The notes beneath the pieces were generated by a model. The model was not told the origin of the DNA. It made no database searches and worked only from the letters and a program-made list of their open reading frames with translations. Of a DNA stretch of 64,000 bases, positions 9,944 to 19,603 are shown one piece after another (the first letter of the stretch is position 1; every line of letters starts with the position of its first letter). A program made the translations under genes and the position numbers. Where the stretch lies: contig PMDS01000091.1 in the NCBI GenBank assembly GCA_003155655.1, positions 16,765-80,764 of the forward strand, written 5' to 3'. This DNA is from Melioribacter sp. GTDB taxonomy: Bacteria > Bacteroidota > Ignavibacteria > Ignavibacteriales > Melioribacteraceae.

Positions 9944-12346
9944 TTATTCATATCTTAATGATTCAACGGGGTTTGTGGTTATCGCTTTAATTACCTGGAA
10001 ACCGACTGTAACAATGGTTATCACTAAGGCTATACAACCCGATAAAACGAATATCCACCAGCTTATATTTATTCTGTAGGCAAAATCTTGAAGCCATTTG
10101 CTGATGAAATAATAGGCTATAGGCCATGCAATTAGATTAGCAATTATCACCCATAATAAAAATTCTTTGGATAAAAGGGATATTGTATTTGCTGTTGTTG
10201 AGCCCAATACCTTACGAATACTAATTTCTTTTTTCCGCTGTTCTGTTTCAAGAGAAACTAATCCAAAAAGACCAAGACACGCAAAAAGTATTGAGAGAAA
10301 TGAAAAATACTTAAAGATTGTTCCCATTTGTTGTTCAGCACTGTATTGAGCATTTATTGATTCATCATAAAAATAAAAATTAAATGGACTTCCAGGGTTA
10401 ATCTCTTTCCATTTCTGCTCTACAAATGTCATGCATCTATTAATTGATCCAGGCTTTAAGCGAATTGATAATGTTCTGTAGTATAGTTTCTGTTTTGATA
10501 TATCAGGGATTGTTATGATCAATGGTTCTATTGCATTATAAAATGTTGAGAAATGAAAATCTTTTGTAACACCAATAATTGTACCTTTTTTTTTCCCCAT
10601 CTGTATTTTTGCATTTAACGGTGTATTGAGATGCATCGCTTTTGCAGCAGCATTATTAATTACAAACGCATTAGATGAATCAGACGGATATTTATCAGAA
10701 AAATATCTTCCCTGACTCATTTCAATTTTGAATACTGATGCTAGATCATAATCGGTATATAATTCCCAGAATTGTTTATGGTCTTTATCTGTTTCCCCTT
10801 CCCAGTGCACATCTGCAGTACTACCCCATTCTTTACTATTTACAGATTCCGAACGTGATAGACTTAGAATATCCGGATGTGAATCCAGTTCATTTTTTAA
10901 TAATTCATATTTTCCGTTTGCTTCATCACTCAACTTTATACATATTATATTTTCTTTTTCAAGACCAATATCACTATTTCTCATAAATGACAACTGCTCA
11001 GCTATAACAAAAGTACAAATGATAATAATAATTGATAAGGTAAACTGGAATATTACAAGGCCTTTCTTTAATACCATACCATTCCTACTAAGTTTCATTT
11101 TAGCTTTGAATGCCTTAATCGGCTCAAGTGAAGAAAGAAATAGTGCAGGGTAGCTGCCTGAAACAATGCCGGTTACTATTGTAATTATTAATGCAGTACA
11201 GATAAAATCATAATCAGTGGGATGGATCGATAATTTTTTACCCGAAAGTATATTAAACTGCGGAAGAAATAGCTCAACAAGAATGATAGTGCCAAATAAT
11301 GCTATAAAAGAAATAAGAAGACTTTCGCATAAAAACTGTATAATAAGAGTCTTCTTCTCTGCCCCCAAATGCTTCCGTACACCTATTTCTTTAACACGTT
11401 TAAAAGAAAGTGCAGTTGATAAATTGATGTAATTAATACCAGCAATAAGTAAAATGATAACTGAAACTAAGAAGAGAATTCGTACATATTTAATATCACC
11501 AATTGCTATTCTTAAAAAGTTTATTCCATTTCCATACAAATGTATTTTGATAAGTGGAATTAGTGAGTATTTAGGGATTGACGAATTATTTTCAGGGTGA
11601 TATTTTATTTCGCACAATTTAATCTTGTCCGGTAATTTTTGAATATCACTATTTTTATTGACTTGGACATATGTTTGCACGGAAAGATTATCCCAAAAAT
11701 TAAAATTGCTGCCAAAATTTTCGGTAACAAGAGATTTAAACCATTCGGTTGGGACAATCATTCTGCATTGGATACTTGAATTATGAGGTATATTTTCCAA
11801 AATACCGCTAATTTTCACCGTCCATTTTCGCCCGAATGCTGTTATATTAAGAATTTTGCCCAATGCTTTTTCATCACCAAAATATTTTTTAGCAATGTCT
11901 TTTGTAACAACCATTGAGTTCAAGTCGGTAAGAGCATGGGATGGACTACCCTCAGCTAATTTGAAGGAAAATACATTAAAAAAATTTGAGTCAGCTATGC
12001 TTACTGATTCATTGAAAACTTTATTACCATATTGGACTAAAAAGCTCATGTTTTCTGATAGCTGGGCATAGTTAGTTGCCTTTTTAATTTCCGGTAATTC
12101 ACTTACCATAGTTTGAGCTAGTAAAGTTGATGTTTGTCCAATTGTTTTATTTCCAAGATCATGAAGTACCAGGTAGATATTATCTGCATTATCATGGAAT
12201 CTATCAAAACTAAGTTCGTCTGTTACCCACAACAAAATTAATATTACACATGCCATACCTACAGATAAGCCAATGATATTTATTATTGTAAATTGTTTAT
12301 TCTTCCAGAAATTTCTAATAGCTATTTTCAAATAATTTTTTAACAT
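9944..12346 (-). CDS. P5: duplicated-FtsX ABC permease, 800 aa
   Basis: Intact. Its closest relative in the array by eye is P9: both have DNTYLVL/DNIYLVL after helix 1, the block SGILENIP, the segment KIHLYG and a YYFYDxSxNxQYS motif before helix 6. The second coupling segment is KKEISIRKVLGSTTANTISL, with Ser replacing the usual Gly. The tail KAITTNPVESLRYE is also unusual for having Ile-Thr-Thr. The spacer to P6 upstream is exactly 12 nt. The gap to P4 (45 nt) carries sequence shared with the P8/P7 gap. Confidence 0.93.
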   Translation of the reverse strand: MLKNYLKIAIRNFWKNKQFTIINIIGLSVGMACVILILLWVTDELSFDRFHDNADNIYLVLHDLGNKTIGQTSTLLAQTMVSELPEIKKATNYAQLSENMSFLVQYGNKVFNESVSIADSNFFNVFSFKLAEGSPSHALTDLNSMVVTKDIAKKYFGDEKALGKILNITAFGRKWTVKISGILENIPHNSSIQCRMIVPTEWFKSLVTENFGSNFNFWDNLSVQTYVQVNKNSDIQKLPDKIKLCEIKYHPENNSSIPKYSLIPLIKIHLYGNGINFLRIAIGDIKYVRILFLVSVIILLIAGINYINLSTALSFKRVKEIGVRKHLGAEKKTLIIQFLCESLLISFIALFGTIILVELFLPQFNILSGKKLSIHPTDYDFICTALIITIVTGIVSGSYPALFLSSLEPIKAFKAKMKLSRNGMVLKKGLVIFQFTLSIIIIICTFVIAEQLSFMRNSDIGLEKENIICIKLSDEANGKYELLKNELDSHPDILSLSRSESVNSKEWGSTADVHWEGETDKDHKQFWELYTDYDLASVFKIEMSQGRYFSDKYPSDSSNAFVINNAAAKAMHLNTPLNAKIQMGKKKGTIIGVTKDFHFSTFYNAIEPLIITIPDISKQKLYYRTLSIRLKPGSINRCMTFVEQKWKEINPGSPFNFYFYDESINAQYSAEQQMGTIFKYFSFLSILFACLGLFGLVSLETEQRKKEISIRKVLGSTTANTISLLSKEFLLWVIIANLIAWPIAYYFISKWLQDFAYRINISWWIFVLSGCIALVITIVTVGFQVIKAITTNPVESLRYE

Positions 12347-12358
12347 AATTTCTCCATT

Positions 12359-14716
12359 TTATTCATATCTAATCGATTTTATCGGGTCAGCTACTGCTGC
12401 TTTTATTGCTTGCAGGCTAACTGTAGCCATCGCAAGAATTAAAGCGATTCCGCCGGATAGAACGAAAATCCACAAACTTATTTCAATTCTGTATGCAAAA
12501 TTTTGCAGCCACTTGTTCATGATAAACCATGCAAGCGGCCAGGCAACAACATTGGCAAGCACCACCCACTTTAATAAATCGCGGATCATTATAAATACTA
12601 TTGAGTTAACAGTTGCACCAAGAATTTTTCGAATGCCTATTTCCTTTATCCTTCGGTTCATGTTATGGGAGATCAACCCGAATAAACCCATACATGCAAG
12701 AATTATTGCAACTACAGAAAAACTGTCAATAATGCTGCTGAATTGCTCATCCGACTTATATAGTTTATCATAAGTTTGATCGAGAAATTTAAATTCAAAA
12801 GGTGTATCCGGTGATATTTCGTTCCAAACATTTCCAACATATTGAATTGTTTGAGATACATCCTTGTTACTTATCCGGATATTTATTTGTCGGTTCCAAT
12901 CAACCCACAACAATGCAACCGGTGCAACCTTTTGATGGAAAGATGTGTAATGAAAATCTTTCATCACACCAATAACACTTAGTTTATGATCAAAGCATTT
13001 TATTTGAGCGTCCAAAGCCGGTTTTAAATTAAATTCTTTGACAAAAGTTTCATTAATAATGATCTTGTAATGATCACTCTGGATATCCCATGAAAAAGGT
13101 CTCCCTTCCACCATCTCAATTTTCATAGTTGGAATAAAATCAGGATCTACAGTGGATGCCCTGTAAGGTTTCAATGAACCGTTGAATTCAGTTTGAAGTC
13201 CAATAGGAAAATCTTGGCCGAGAGGTCCATTTGAACGTGACACCCCAAGCACATTCGGATTTTGAAGCAGCTTTTGTTTAAAAACATCATATTGCTGACC
13301 TATTGGTTGACTCTGATTGAAGTGAATAATGTTTTTATTGTCGAACCCGAGGTCTTTGGTTTTAAGGTAGCTCACTTGTTTTGAAACCAGAATAGTGCAA
13401 ATAATAAGTGCGATAGAGATTGCAAATTGAAATACGATAAGAACGTGCTGCAGTGATTTTCCTTTTGTACCTTTGGTTACTTCACTTTTAAGAACAGATA
13501 CCGGTTTGAATGCTGAAAGAATAAGCGCCGGATAAACACCTGCAATTATGCCAATAATTATGATGCTTACAATCAGAATTAAAATAAAAAGCGGTTGATT
13601 TAGTATGTTAAACGGGATTTGTTTACTTATCAATTTAATATAAAGGGGTTTGGTTAACTCGACAAGTATTAAGGCAAAAGGCGCAGCAATTAAACTAATT
13701 AAAATCGATTCGCTTAAAAATTGTTTTATGAGTGTTATACGATTTGAACCCATTACTTTGCGAACACCAATTTCACGGGCTCGAGTTGTTGACTTGGCTA
13801 TTGTTAAGTTGATGAAATTGATTAAAACAATTCCCAGTATGAACACTCCAATAAGCTGCAGAAGAAATATTAATTGTTGTTTGTTGTTGTTATGAAAGTG
13901 GACGTCATCGAGTGGAATCAGACTGATTTCTTCATGACTCCAACCTAATCTTTTTTCTATTCCCAACCATAATTGATTAAGCTTACCGGAAAAGGTACTG
14001 ACGTTTTGTTGTTTGAATGATACAAATGTTGAATAAAACGAATTATGCCAATCTTCATCAATTTCAACACCGGATGGTTTTACCGCATACAATGTTGATA
14101 TTGAACCTACTCCATTAAAGGTTATACTTGAATTGTTAGGGACATCCTCAACAATGGCTGTCACAGTCATGTCCATTTTGGGCTGACTGTTCCTATCACC
14201 AACATAATGGATTGTCTTTCCAACTGCATTCTCGGAACCAAATAAACGGAGTGCTGTACTTCTAGTTAGAACAATTGAATAGGGTTCGATTAAAGCAATG
14301 GAAAGATTACCGTATATTACCTGGAACTTAAACATTTCAAACAGAGTAGGATCGGCAAAGATGATATCTTGAATCTTAATCTTTTGACTTTTGCCTCCTA
14401 CAATCGTTTCTACTATAGGCGATTTTCCTCCTCCCAATCCATTATTATCTATCCTTACGATTTTTTCAAAATCAGGGATATTATTTTTAAACATTGTACC
14501 CAACGGCGCCATTGTATAAAAACCGCTGCCAATTTCAACTTGATAGATATTTTTATGCTGTTTATGGAATTTATCGTAGCTTAATTCATTAATACTATAC
14601 ATTATTATCAAAAGGAATACAGCCATTCCAAGTGCCAATCCGAAAATGTTAATGAACGAGAATGCTTTATGACGGACTAGATTTCTAATAGCAATTTTCA
14701 AATAATTTTTTAACAT
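12359..14716 (-). CDS. P6: duplicated-FtsX ABC permease, 785 aa
   Basis: Intact, with a double ribosome site (GGAG and AAGG) before the ATG. The first coupling segment is RAREIGVRKVMGSNRITLIKQFLSES and the second RIKEIGIRKILGATVNSIVFIM. The first periplasmic domain has an unusual Gly-rich segment (NGLGGGKSP) and a final helix region with ISLWIF in place of ISWWIF. It ends DPIKSIRYE. I see no close sister in the array. It is separated from P7 and P5 by 12 nt on each side. Confidence 0.93.
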   Translation of the reverse strand: MLKNYLKIAIRNLVRHKAFSFINIFGLALGMAVFLLIIMYSINELSYDKFHKQHKNIYQVEIGSGFYTMAPLGTMFKNNIPDFEKIVRIDNNGLGGGKSPIVETIVGGKSQKIKIQDIIFADPTLFEMFKFQVIYGNLSIALIEPYSIVLTRSTALRLFGSENAVGKTIHYVGDRNSQPKMDMTVTAIVEDVPNNSSITFNGVGSISTLYAVKPSGVEIDEDWHNSFYSTFVSFKQQNVSTFSGKLNQLWLGIEKRLGWSHEEISLIPLDDVHFHNNNKQQLIFLLQLIGVFILGIVLINFINLTIAKSTTRAREIGVRKVMGSNRITLIKQFLSESILISLIAAPFALILVELTKPLYIKLISKQIPFNILNQPLFILILIVSIIIIGIIAGVYPALILSAFKPVSVLKSEVTKGTKGKSLQHVLIVFQFAISIALIICTILVSKQVSYLKTKDLGFDNKNIIHFNQSQPIGQQYDVFKQKLLQNPNVLGVSRSNGPLGQDFPIGLQTEFNGSLKPYRASTVDPDFIPTMKIEMVEGRPFSWDIQSDHYKIIINETFVKEFNLKPALDAQIKCFDHKLSVIGVMKDFHYTSFHQKVAPVALLWVDWNRQINIRISNKDVSQTIQYVGNVWNEISPDTPFEFKFLDQTYDKLYKSDEQFSSIIDSFSVVAIILACMGLFGLISHNMNRRIKEIGIRKILGATVNSIVFIMIRDLLKWVVLANVVAWPLAWFIMNKWLQNFAYRIEISLWIFVLSGGIALILAMATVSLQAIKAAVADPIKSIRYE

Positions 14717-14728
14717 TTCCTTTTCTCC

Positions 14729-17143
14729 TTATTCGTACCGTAGTGCTTTTATTGGATTTGCAACCGCTGCTTTGACAGCGTGATAACTAACAGCAGCGAG
14801 CGCAATCATTAAAGCTATTCCGCCGGAGAGAATAAATATCCACCAGCTAATGTTTATTCTGTATGCAAAATCCTGTAACCATTTATTCATTATAAAATAC
14901 GTGACAGGCCATGCAATAATGTTTGCTATTAATACACATTTTGTAAAATCTATTGAAAGCATGGAAATTATTCCGGGGACAGAAGCCCCGAGAACTTTTC
15001 GTACTCCTATTTCCTTGGTGCGCTGCAAATTTGAAAAAGAAGCTAAACCGAGCAATCCCAAACAACTGATTACAATAGCCAAAAAAGTGAACAAACCGAA
15101 AACCTTTCCAAATTGTTGATCAGCTTTGTATTGCGAGTTGAAAACTTCGTCCAGGAAATTGTATTTAAACGGCTGGTTGGGATATATTTCATCCCATTTA
15201 TTCCTTATCTGCGAAAGCGTTTGCTGAATATTTTGAGATTCGACTTTAAGCGAAAAATATTTAGAAAGATTCAAATCGTCTGCATTTATCGGGTTGAAAA
15301 TTACCGGAAGTAAAGCGCTCTTTAGTGATTCCTGGTGATAATTCCTTATTACTCCAACTATTTTTATGCTTTGCCCGCCAAAACCGTCAAATATAAGTTT
15401 GTTATTAACAGCATCCTCCGGATTTTTAAACCCGTATACTTTTACAGCTTCCTCATTTAGAATAATCTCGTTGTTGAATCTCGAGTCCCGTGTAAAAGAT
15501 CTGCCTGCAACCAGCGGAACTTCGAACAATTTGAAATAATTTTCATCAACATCTATATAAAATCCTTGCGTTCCGTCCTCAGGATTGCTGCCGAATTTTC
15601 TTACTCCGCTCGATGCATTTGAATATCCTTTACCCGGCACTGAAGCCGAAGCCGAAACATTTTTGACGCCTGGAATCGTCAATAAGGCATCTTTGAAATT
15701 AGTCACCGATGAATAAGAACTTCCTTTTCCTGTCGGTGCATTTAGAATTAAAGTTTGATCTATATTTACACCTAAATCCTTGCTGCGCATAAAGGATAGT
15801 TGCATATACACAACGAGAGTAGAAGCAATTAGAATAATCGAAACAGCAAACTGGAAAATCACCAGCGCTTTACGCAAATTAATCTTGCCGGATATTCTAC
15901 CCGATTTTGTTTTTAAAGCCATAAGCGGATTGAATGAAGACATAACAAATGCAGGATAAATGCCGGATAAAAAAGTCCCGGCACCAAATGTAGTTATTAG
16001 TAATCCCCAATTATTCTGCAATAAACCTATCGAAAGCGGCTTACCTGTAAGTTGATTAAAATAAGGCAACACTATTATATCTATTATAAATGCTAAACCT
16101 AACGAAATTGCATTCAGCATAAACGATTCGGATAAAAATTGCCGAATTAATTGAAGACGATTGGACCCCAATATTTTTCTAACACCGACTTCTTTTGCCC
16201 GCATCAATGAACGGCTTGTTGATAGGTTAATATAATTTATCCATGCAAGTATTAGAACAAACAGTGCAATAATTGATAAGAATTTAACTGTCTCGGCACT
16301 CCCGTTAACTTCGGGCTCATACCTCAAATTGGAATACAAATGAATATCTTTAATCGGCTGCAACTGATACACGCGTTTATAGCTGCTCTCATAATTTTTG
16401 TATTTTTCCACCATTGCGGGAAATTTTGCTTCAAGCGCTTTGGGGTCTGTATTTGGCGCCAAAAGTACATACGTATTGAACGCATTCCAGCCCCAATAAT
16501 ATTCAGCCTGTTTATTTTGGGCAATGATAGTCTTATATGAAATAAGCATGTTAAACTTTATGTGTGAATTCGGCATGACATCTTTAAACACACCCGTTAT
16601 TTTGTAATTATGATTTCCGTACTCATTAACCAGCTCGATTTCTTTGTTCACAGGGTTTTCATTCCTGAAATATCTCTGCGATACGGATTCCGAAATAATT
16701 ACACTATAAGGTTCTTCAAGTACAGATGATACTGAACCTTTTAATAATGGGAAGGAAAAGATTTTCAAAAAAGATGGTTCCGTGTAATATACCTTTTCAA
16801 TATTCTCGGAAATATTTTTTTCGGCATTAATAAAAGTTACATCAGCACCGCGTAACCTTGTAGATTCCATAACTTCCGGATATTCTTTTTTAAGAGTTGG
16901 CGCTATTGCCGGTGGACAGCCCGCGCTTTTATCGAGTTTGTCAGAATAAATCCGGTTGTTTACTATGCGGAAAATCCTATCGGTATTCTTATTGAAACTG
17001 TCGTAGCTAAGCTCAAATGAAACGTACTGTATGATCAGAAAAAAAACTGCAATCCCAGATGCAAGACCAACTATATTAATAATCGTATTGCCTTTATTAC
17101 GTAAGAAGTTTCGAAAAGCTGTTTTCAAATAATTCTTTAGCAT
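14729..17143 (-). CDS. P7: duplicated-FtsX ABC permease, 804 aa
   Basis: Intact. It shares with its neighbour P8 the same overall length and a distinctive second periplasmic domain (KDLGVNIDQTLIL against KDLGLDINNVLII, then SxSxPGxxxxxxxS), suggesting a local duplication. Coupling segments: RAKEVGVRKILGSNRLQLIRQFLSES and RTKEIGVRKVLGASVPGIISML. Helix 7 has a Cys (DFTKCVLIANIIAWP) where most copies have Trp. It ends NPIKALRYE. The ribosome site is GATAGGAG. Confidence 0.93.
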   Translation of the reverse strand: MLKNYLKTAFRNFLRNKGNTIINIVGLASGIAVFFLIIQYVSFELSYDSFNKNTDRIFRIVNNRIYSDKLDKSAGCPPAIAPTLKKEYPEVMESTRLRGADVTFINAEKNISENIEKVYYTEPSFLKIFSFPLLKGSVSSVLEEPYSVIISESVSQRYFRNENPVNKEIELVNEYGNHNYKITGVFKDVMPNSHIKFNMLISYKTIIAQNKQAEYYWGWNAFNTYVLLAPNTDPKALEAKFPAMVEKYKNYESSYKRVYQLQPIKDIHLYSNLRYEPEVNGSAETVKFLSIIALFVLILAWINYINLSTSRSLMRAKEVGVRKILGSNRLQLIRQFLSESFMLNAISLGLAFIIDIIVLPYFNQLTGKPLSIGLLQNNWGLLITTFGAGTFLSGIYPAFVMSSFNPLMALKTKSGRISGKINLRKALVIFQFAVSIILIASTLVVYMQLSFMRSKDLGVNIDQTLILNAPTGKGSSYSSVTNFKDALLTIPGVKNVSASASVPGKGYSNASSGVRKFGSNPEDGTQGFYIDVDENYFKLFEVPLVAGRSFTRDSRFNNEIILNEEAVKVYGFKNPEDAVNNKLIFDGFGGQSIKIVGVIRNYHQESLKSALLPVIFNPINADDLNLSKYFSLKVESQNIQQTLSQIRNKWDEIYPNQPFKYNFLDEVFNSQYKADQQFGKVFGLFTFLAIVISCLGLLGLASFSNLQRTKEIGVRKVLGASVPGIISMLSIDFTKCVLIANIIAWPVTYFIMNKWLQDFAYRINISWWIFILSGGIALMIALAAVSYHAVKAAVANPIKALRYE

Positions 17144-17176
17144 TATTACTCCTATCTCTAAACGTAACGTGTTTTC
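17144..17176. repeat. Intergenic element shared with 9899-9943 (copy 2)
   Basis: The P8/P7 gap carries CTCCTATCTCTAAACGTAAC plus GTGTTTT, almost identical to the P5/P4 gap. The flanking codons also match (start of the downstream gene, TTAATGATTCAAC in the stop region of the upstream one). Compared with copy 1 it lacks about a dozen AT bases near the stop, which also changes the last residue of P8 from Glu to Asp. Confidence 0.6.
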
Positions 17177-19591
17177 TTAATCATACCTTAATGATTCAAC
17201 CGGGTTTGCAACCGCAGCTTTTATTGCCAGAAAGCTTATTGTTACAAATGCAATTACCAAAGCAATTCCGCCGGAAAGAACAAACATCCACCAACTGATA
17301 TCAATTCTATAAGCAAAATCCTGCAGCCATTTATTCATTAAATAATATGCAATGGGCCATGCAATTATGTTGGCAACCAGAACCCACTTTATAAAATCCT
17401 TTGTAAGTAATGAAACAACATCAAATATGGTTGCCCCGACTACCTTTCGAATTCCGACTTCTTTTGTTCTTTTTACAGTGGAATATGACATAAGACTAAA
17501 CAACCCAAGTACAGCAATAATAATAGCCAATAAAGCAAATCCTAAAATTAACTTTCCTGTTTGAATATCTGTCTTGTATTGGTTATGGAAGTAATCATCC
17601 AGGAAAAAACAATCGAATGGCTGTCCGGGAAAAACAAATTTATAAGTATTTTCGATATAAGCTAATTGATTAGCATTATCACCATTGCCAAATTTAATTG
17701 ATATATATCTAGTAATCTGGTCAAAAGTTTCAACATATAAAACTATTGGTTCCACTGTTTTATGAAACGACTCTTGATGAAAATTATCAATCACACCTAT
17801 AATTTTTAACAGGCGGCCATTCCATCTAACATAGCTGTCAACTGCATCTGCCGCTTTTCCAAATCCAAACACCTTCATAGCTTCTTTATTTATAATAATT
17901 TTATTGAGATTATCCGACTCATTTGTAAAATTAGACCCGGCAAGCAATTTTATTCTAAATAAGTCTATAAAACTTGGATCTACCTTTCCTATTCTGAAAT
18001 AATTGTTTTGTTCGTTTAATCCTTCCCTGTAAATACTTCCGTAGCTGCCAAATCCGAATCTTTCTCCTGGAATACTTAAAGAAAATGATACATTGCGAAT
18101 TACCGGATTAGCAGCCACTATTTGTTTAAATTGCTCAAATGTATGGCTCGTTTTTCCTTGCTCTGAATAATCAGTTGCACGAATGATCAATACATTATTG
18201 ATATCCAACCCCAAATCTTTATTTCTTGTAAATGTTATTTGTTTATAAATAACAATAGTTATTATCATCAATGCAATTGAAATTGAGAACTGGAAAGTTA
18301 TCAGGGTCTTCCTCAAAATACTCCCGCCAATTGACCTGCTTAGCTTTTTGTTTAATGCAGATGTGGTTGGAATCGAAGAAAGCCATATGGCAGGATAAAC
18401 AGAGGTAAGAAATACCCCGGTCAATAACAGTAGTATCCATGCACCCCAAAACAAATTGTTGGGAGCTTGAAACATGGAAATATTTATTCCTAAAAATTGA
18501 TTCAGGTATTTAACGGAGCTTGCGACAATAATTATACTTATTACAACAGCTGCAAGATTGATTATTACTGCTTCGGTTAAAAATTGTTTAATTAATTGTT
18601 TGCGGGAAGCGCCAATCGTCTTTCTAATTCCTAATTCTTTCGCTCTATCCGGCAAGCGTGCAATTGAATGATTAATAAAATTAGCCCATGCAATAACAAG
18701 TACCAGAAACGCTACAATAAATAGATACAAAACAGTTTTATAACTACCATATTCCATTGAAATGGAAGTGAAATCAGTTGAATATAAATAGATACGGTCA
18801 ACACGCTGCAAATTCCAATAATTTGTTACAAACTTTCTATCATAATATTTGTACATAAACTTGTCAAAAGCCTTTGCTAATTTAGGTTCAACTGCACTTG
18901 GGTCCGCATTTTCTTTTAGTAATATGTAAGTATAGTATGAGTGATTTGTCCAGCTTTCTTGATCACTAATTTTCAAAGTATTAAACGATATCAGCGCGCT
19001 GTAATTGAGATGGGTATTTTGCGGTACATCTTTATAAATACCGGTTACTATTAAATCATATTTAGCATATTTAACAACCTTCCCAATTGGATTTTCTGAA
19101 TCAAAGATTTTCTTTGCAGCCGATTCGGATAATACGATGCTGTTGGGCCTGGACAACACAGACTGGGAATTACCGTAAAGAAGCCGGCAAGAAAATATAT
19201 TGAAGAAAGTCGAGTCGGCATAATAAACATCTTTTACGCGTGACGAAATCAAATAATCCTTTGATCTGGTATATTTGATTACTCCTTCCGAATGAAGGAA
19301 TCTAACATAATCAACAACCTCAGGCACTTCACTTTTCATTACAGGACCTTGGCCTGAAAAAGTAAAAGCGCTTTTATAATTCAGTTTACCGTTATCATAA
19401 GCTACTTTATTAACGCGGTATAAATTTTTCTTGTTTGCCTGGAATTCATCAAAGCTCATTTCATAATTGACGTACAGAAGAATCAGTAAAGTGCACACCA
19501 TCCCGGTAATAAGACCAAACAGGTTAATAATAGTGTGGGTCATATGTCGTGCAAAATTTCTGACGGCGGTTTTCAAATAATTTTTAAACAT
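17177..19591 (-). CDS. P8: duplicated-FtsX ABC permease, 804 aa
   Basis: Intact; sister of P7. Coupling segments RAKELGIRKTIGASRKQLIKQFLTEA and RTKEVGIRKVVGATIFDVVSLL. It is the only complete permease here that ends in RYD; all others end in RYE. The change sits exactly at the copied junction described for the P8/P7 gap. The first periplasmic domain carries a basic stretch (KYTRSKDYLISSRVKD). AAGGA precedes the ATG, and the spacer to P9 is 12 nt. Confidence 0.93.
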   Translation of the reverse strand: MFKNYLKTAVRNFARHMTHTIINLFGLITGMVCTLLILLYVNYEMSFDEFQANKKNLYRVNKVAYDNGKLNYKSAFTFSGQGPVMKSEVPEVVDYVRFLHSEGVIKYTRSKDYLISSRVKDVYYADSTFFNIFSCRLLYGNSQSVLSRPNSIVLSESAAKKIFDSENPIGKVVKYAKYDLIVTGIYKDVPQNTHLNYSALISFNTLKISDQESWTNHSYYTYILLKENADPSAVEPKLAKAFDKFMYKYYDRKFVTNYWNLQRVDRIYLYSTDFTSISMEYGSYKTVLYLFIVAFLVLVIAWANFINHSIARLPDRAKELGIRKTIGASRKQLIKQFLTEAVIINLAAVVISIIIVASSVKYLNQFLGINISMFQAPNNLFWGAWILLLLTGVFLTSVYPAIWLSSIPTTSALNKKLSRSIGGSILRKTLITFQFSISIALMIITIVIYKQITFTRNKDLGLDINNVLIIRATDYSEQGKTSHTFEQFKQIVAANPVIRNVSFSLSIPGERFGFGSYGSIYREGLNEQNNYFRIGKVDPSFIDLFRIKLLAGSNFTNESDNLNKIIINKEAMKVFGFGKAADAVDSYVRWNGRLLKIIGVIDNFHQESFHKTVEPIVLYVETFDQITRYISIKFGNGDNANQLAYIENTYKFVFPGQPFDCFFLDDYFHNQYKTDIQTGKLILGFALLAIIIAVLGLFSLMSYSTVKRTKEVGIRKVVGATIFDVVSLLTKDFIKWVLVANIIAWPIAYYLMNKWLQDFAYRIDISWWMFVLSGGIALVIAFVTISFLAIKAAVANPVESLRYD

Positions 19592-19603
19592 AATTCTTCC
19601 TTA

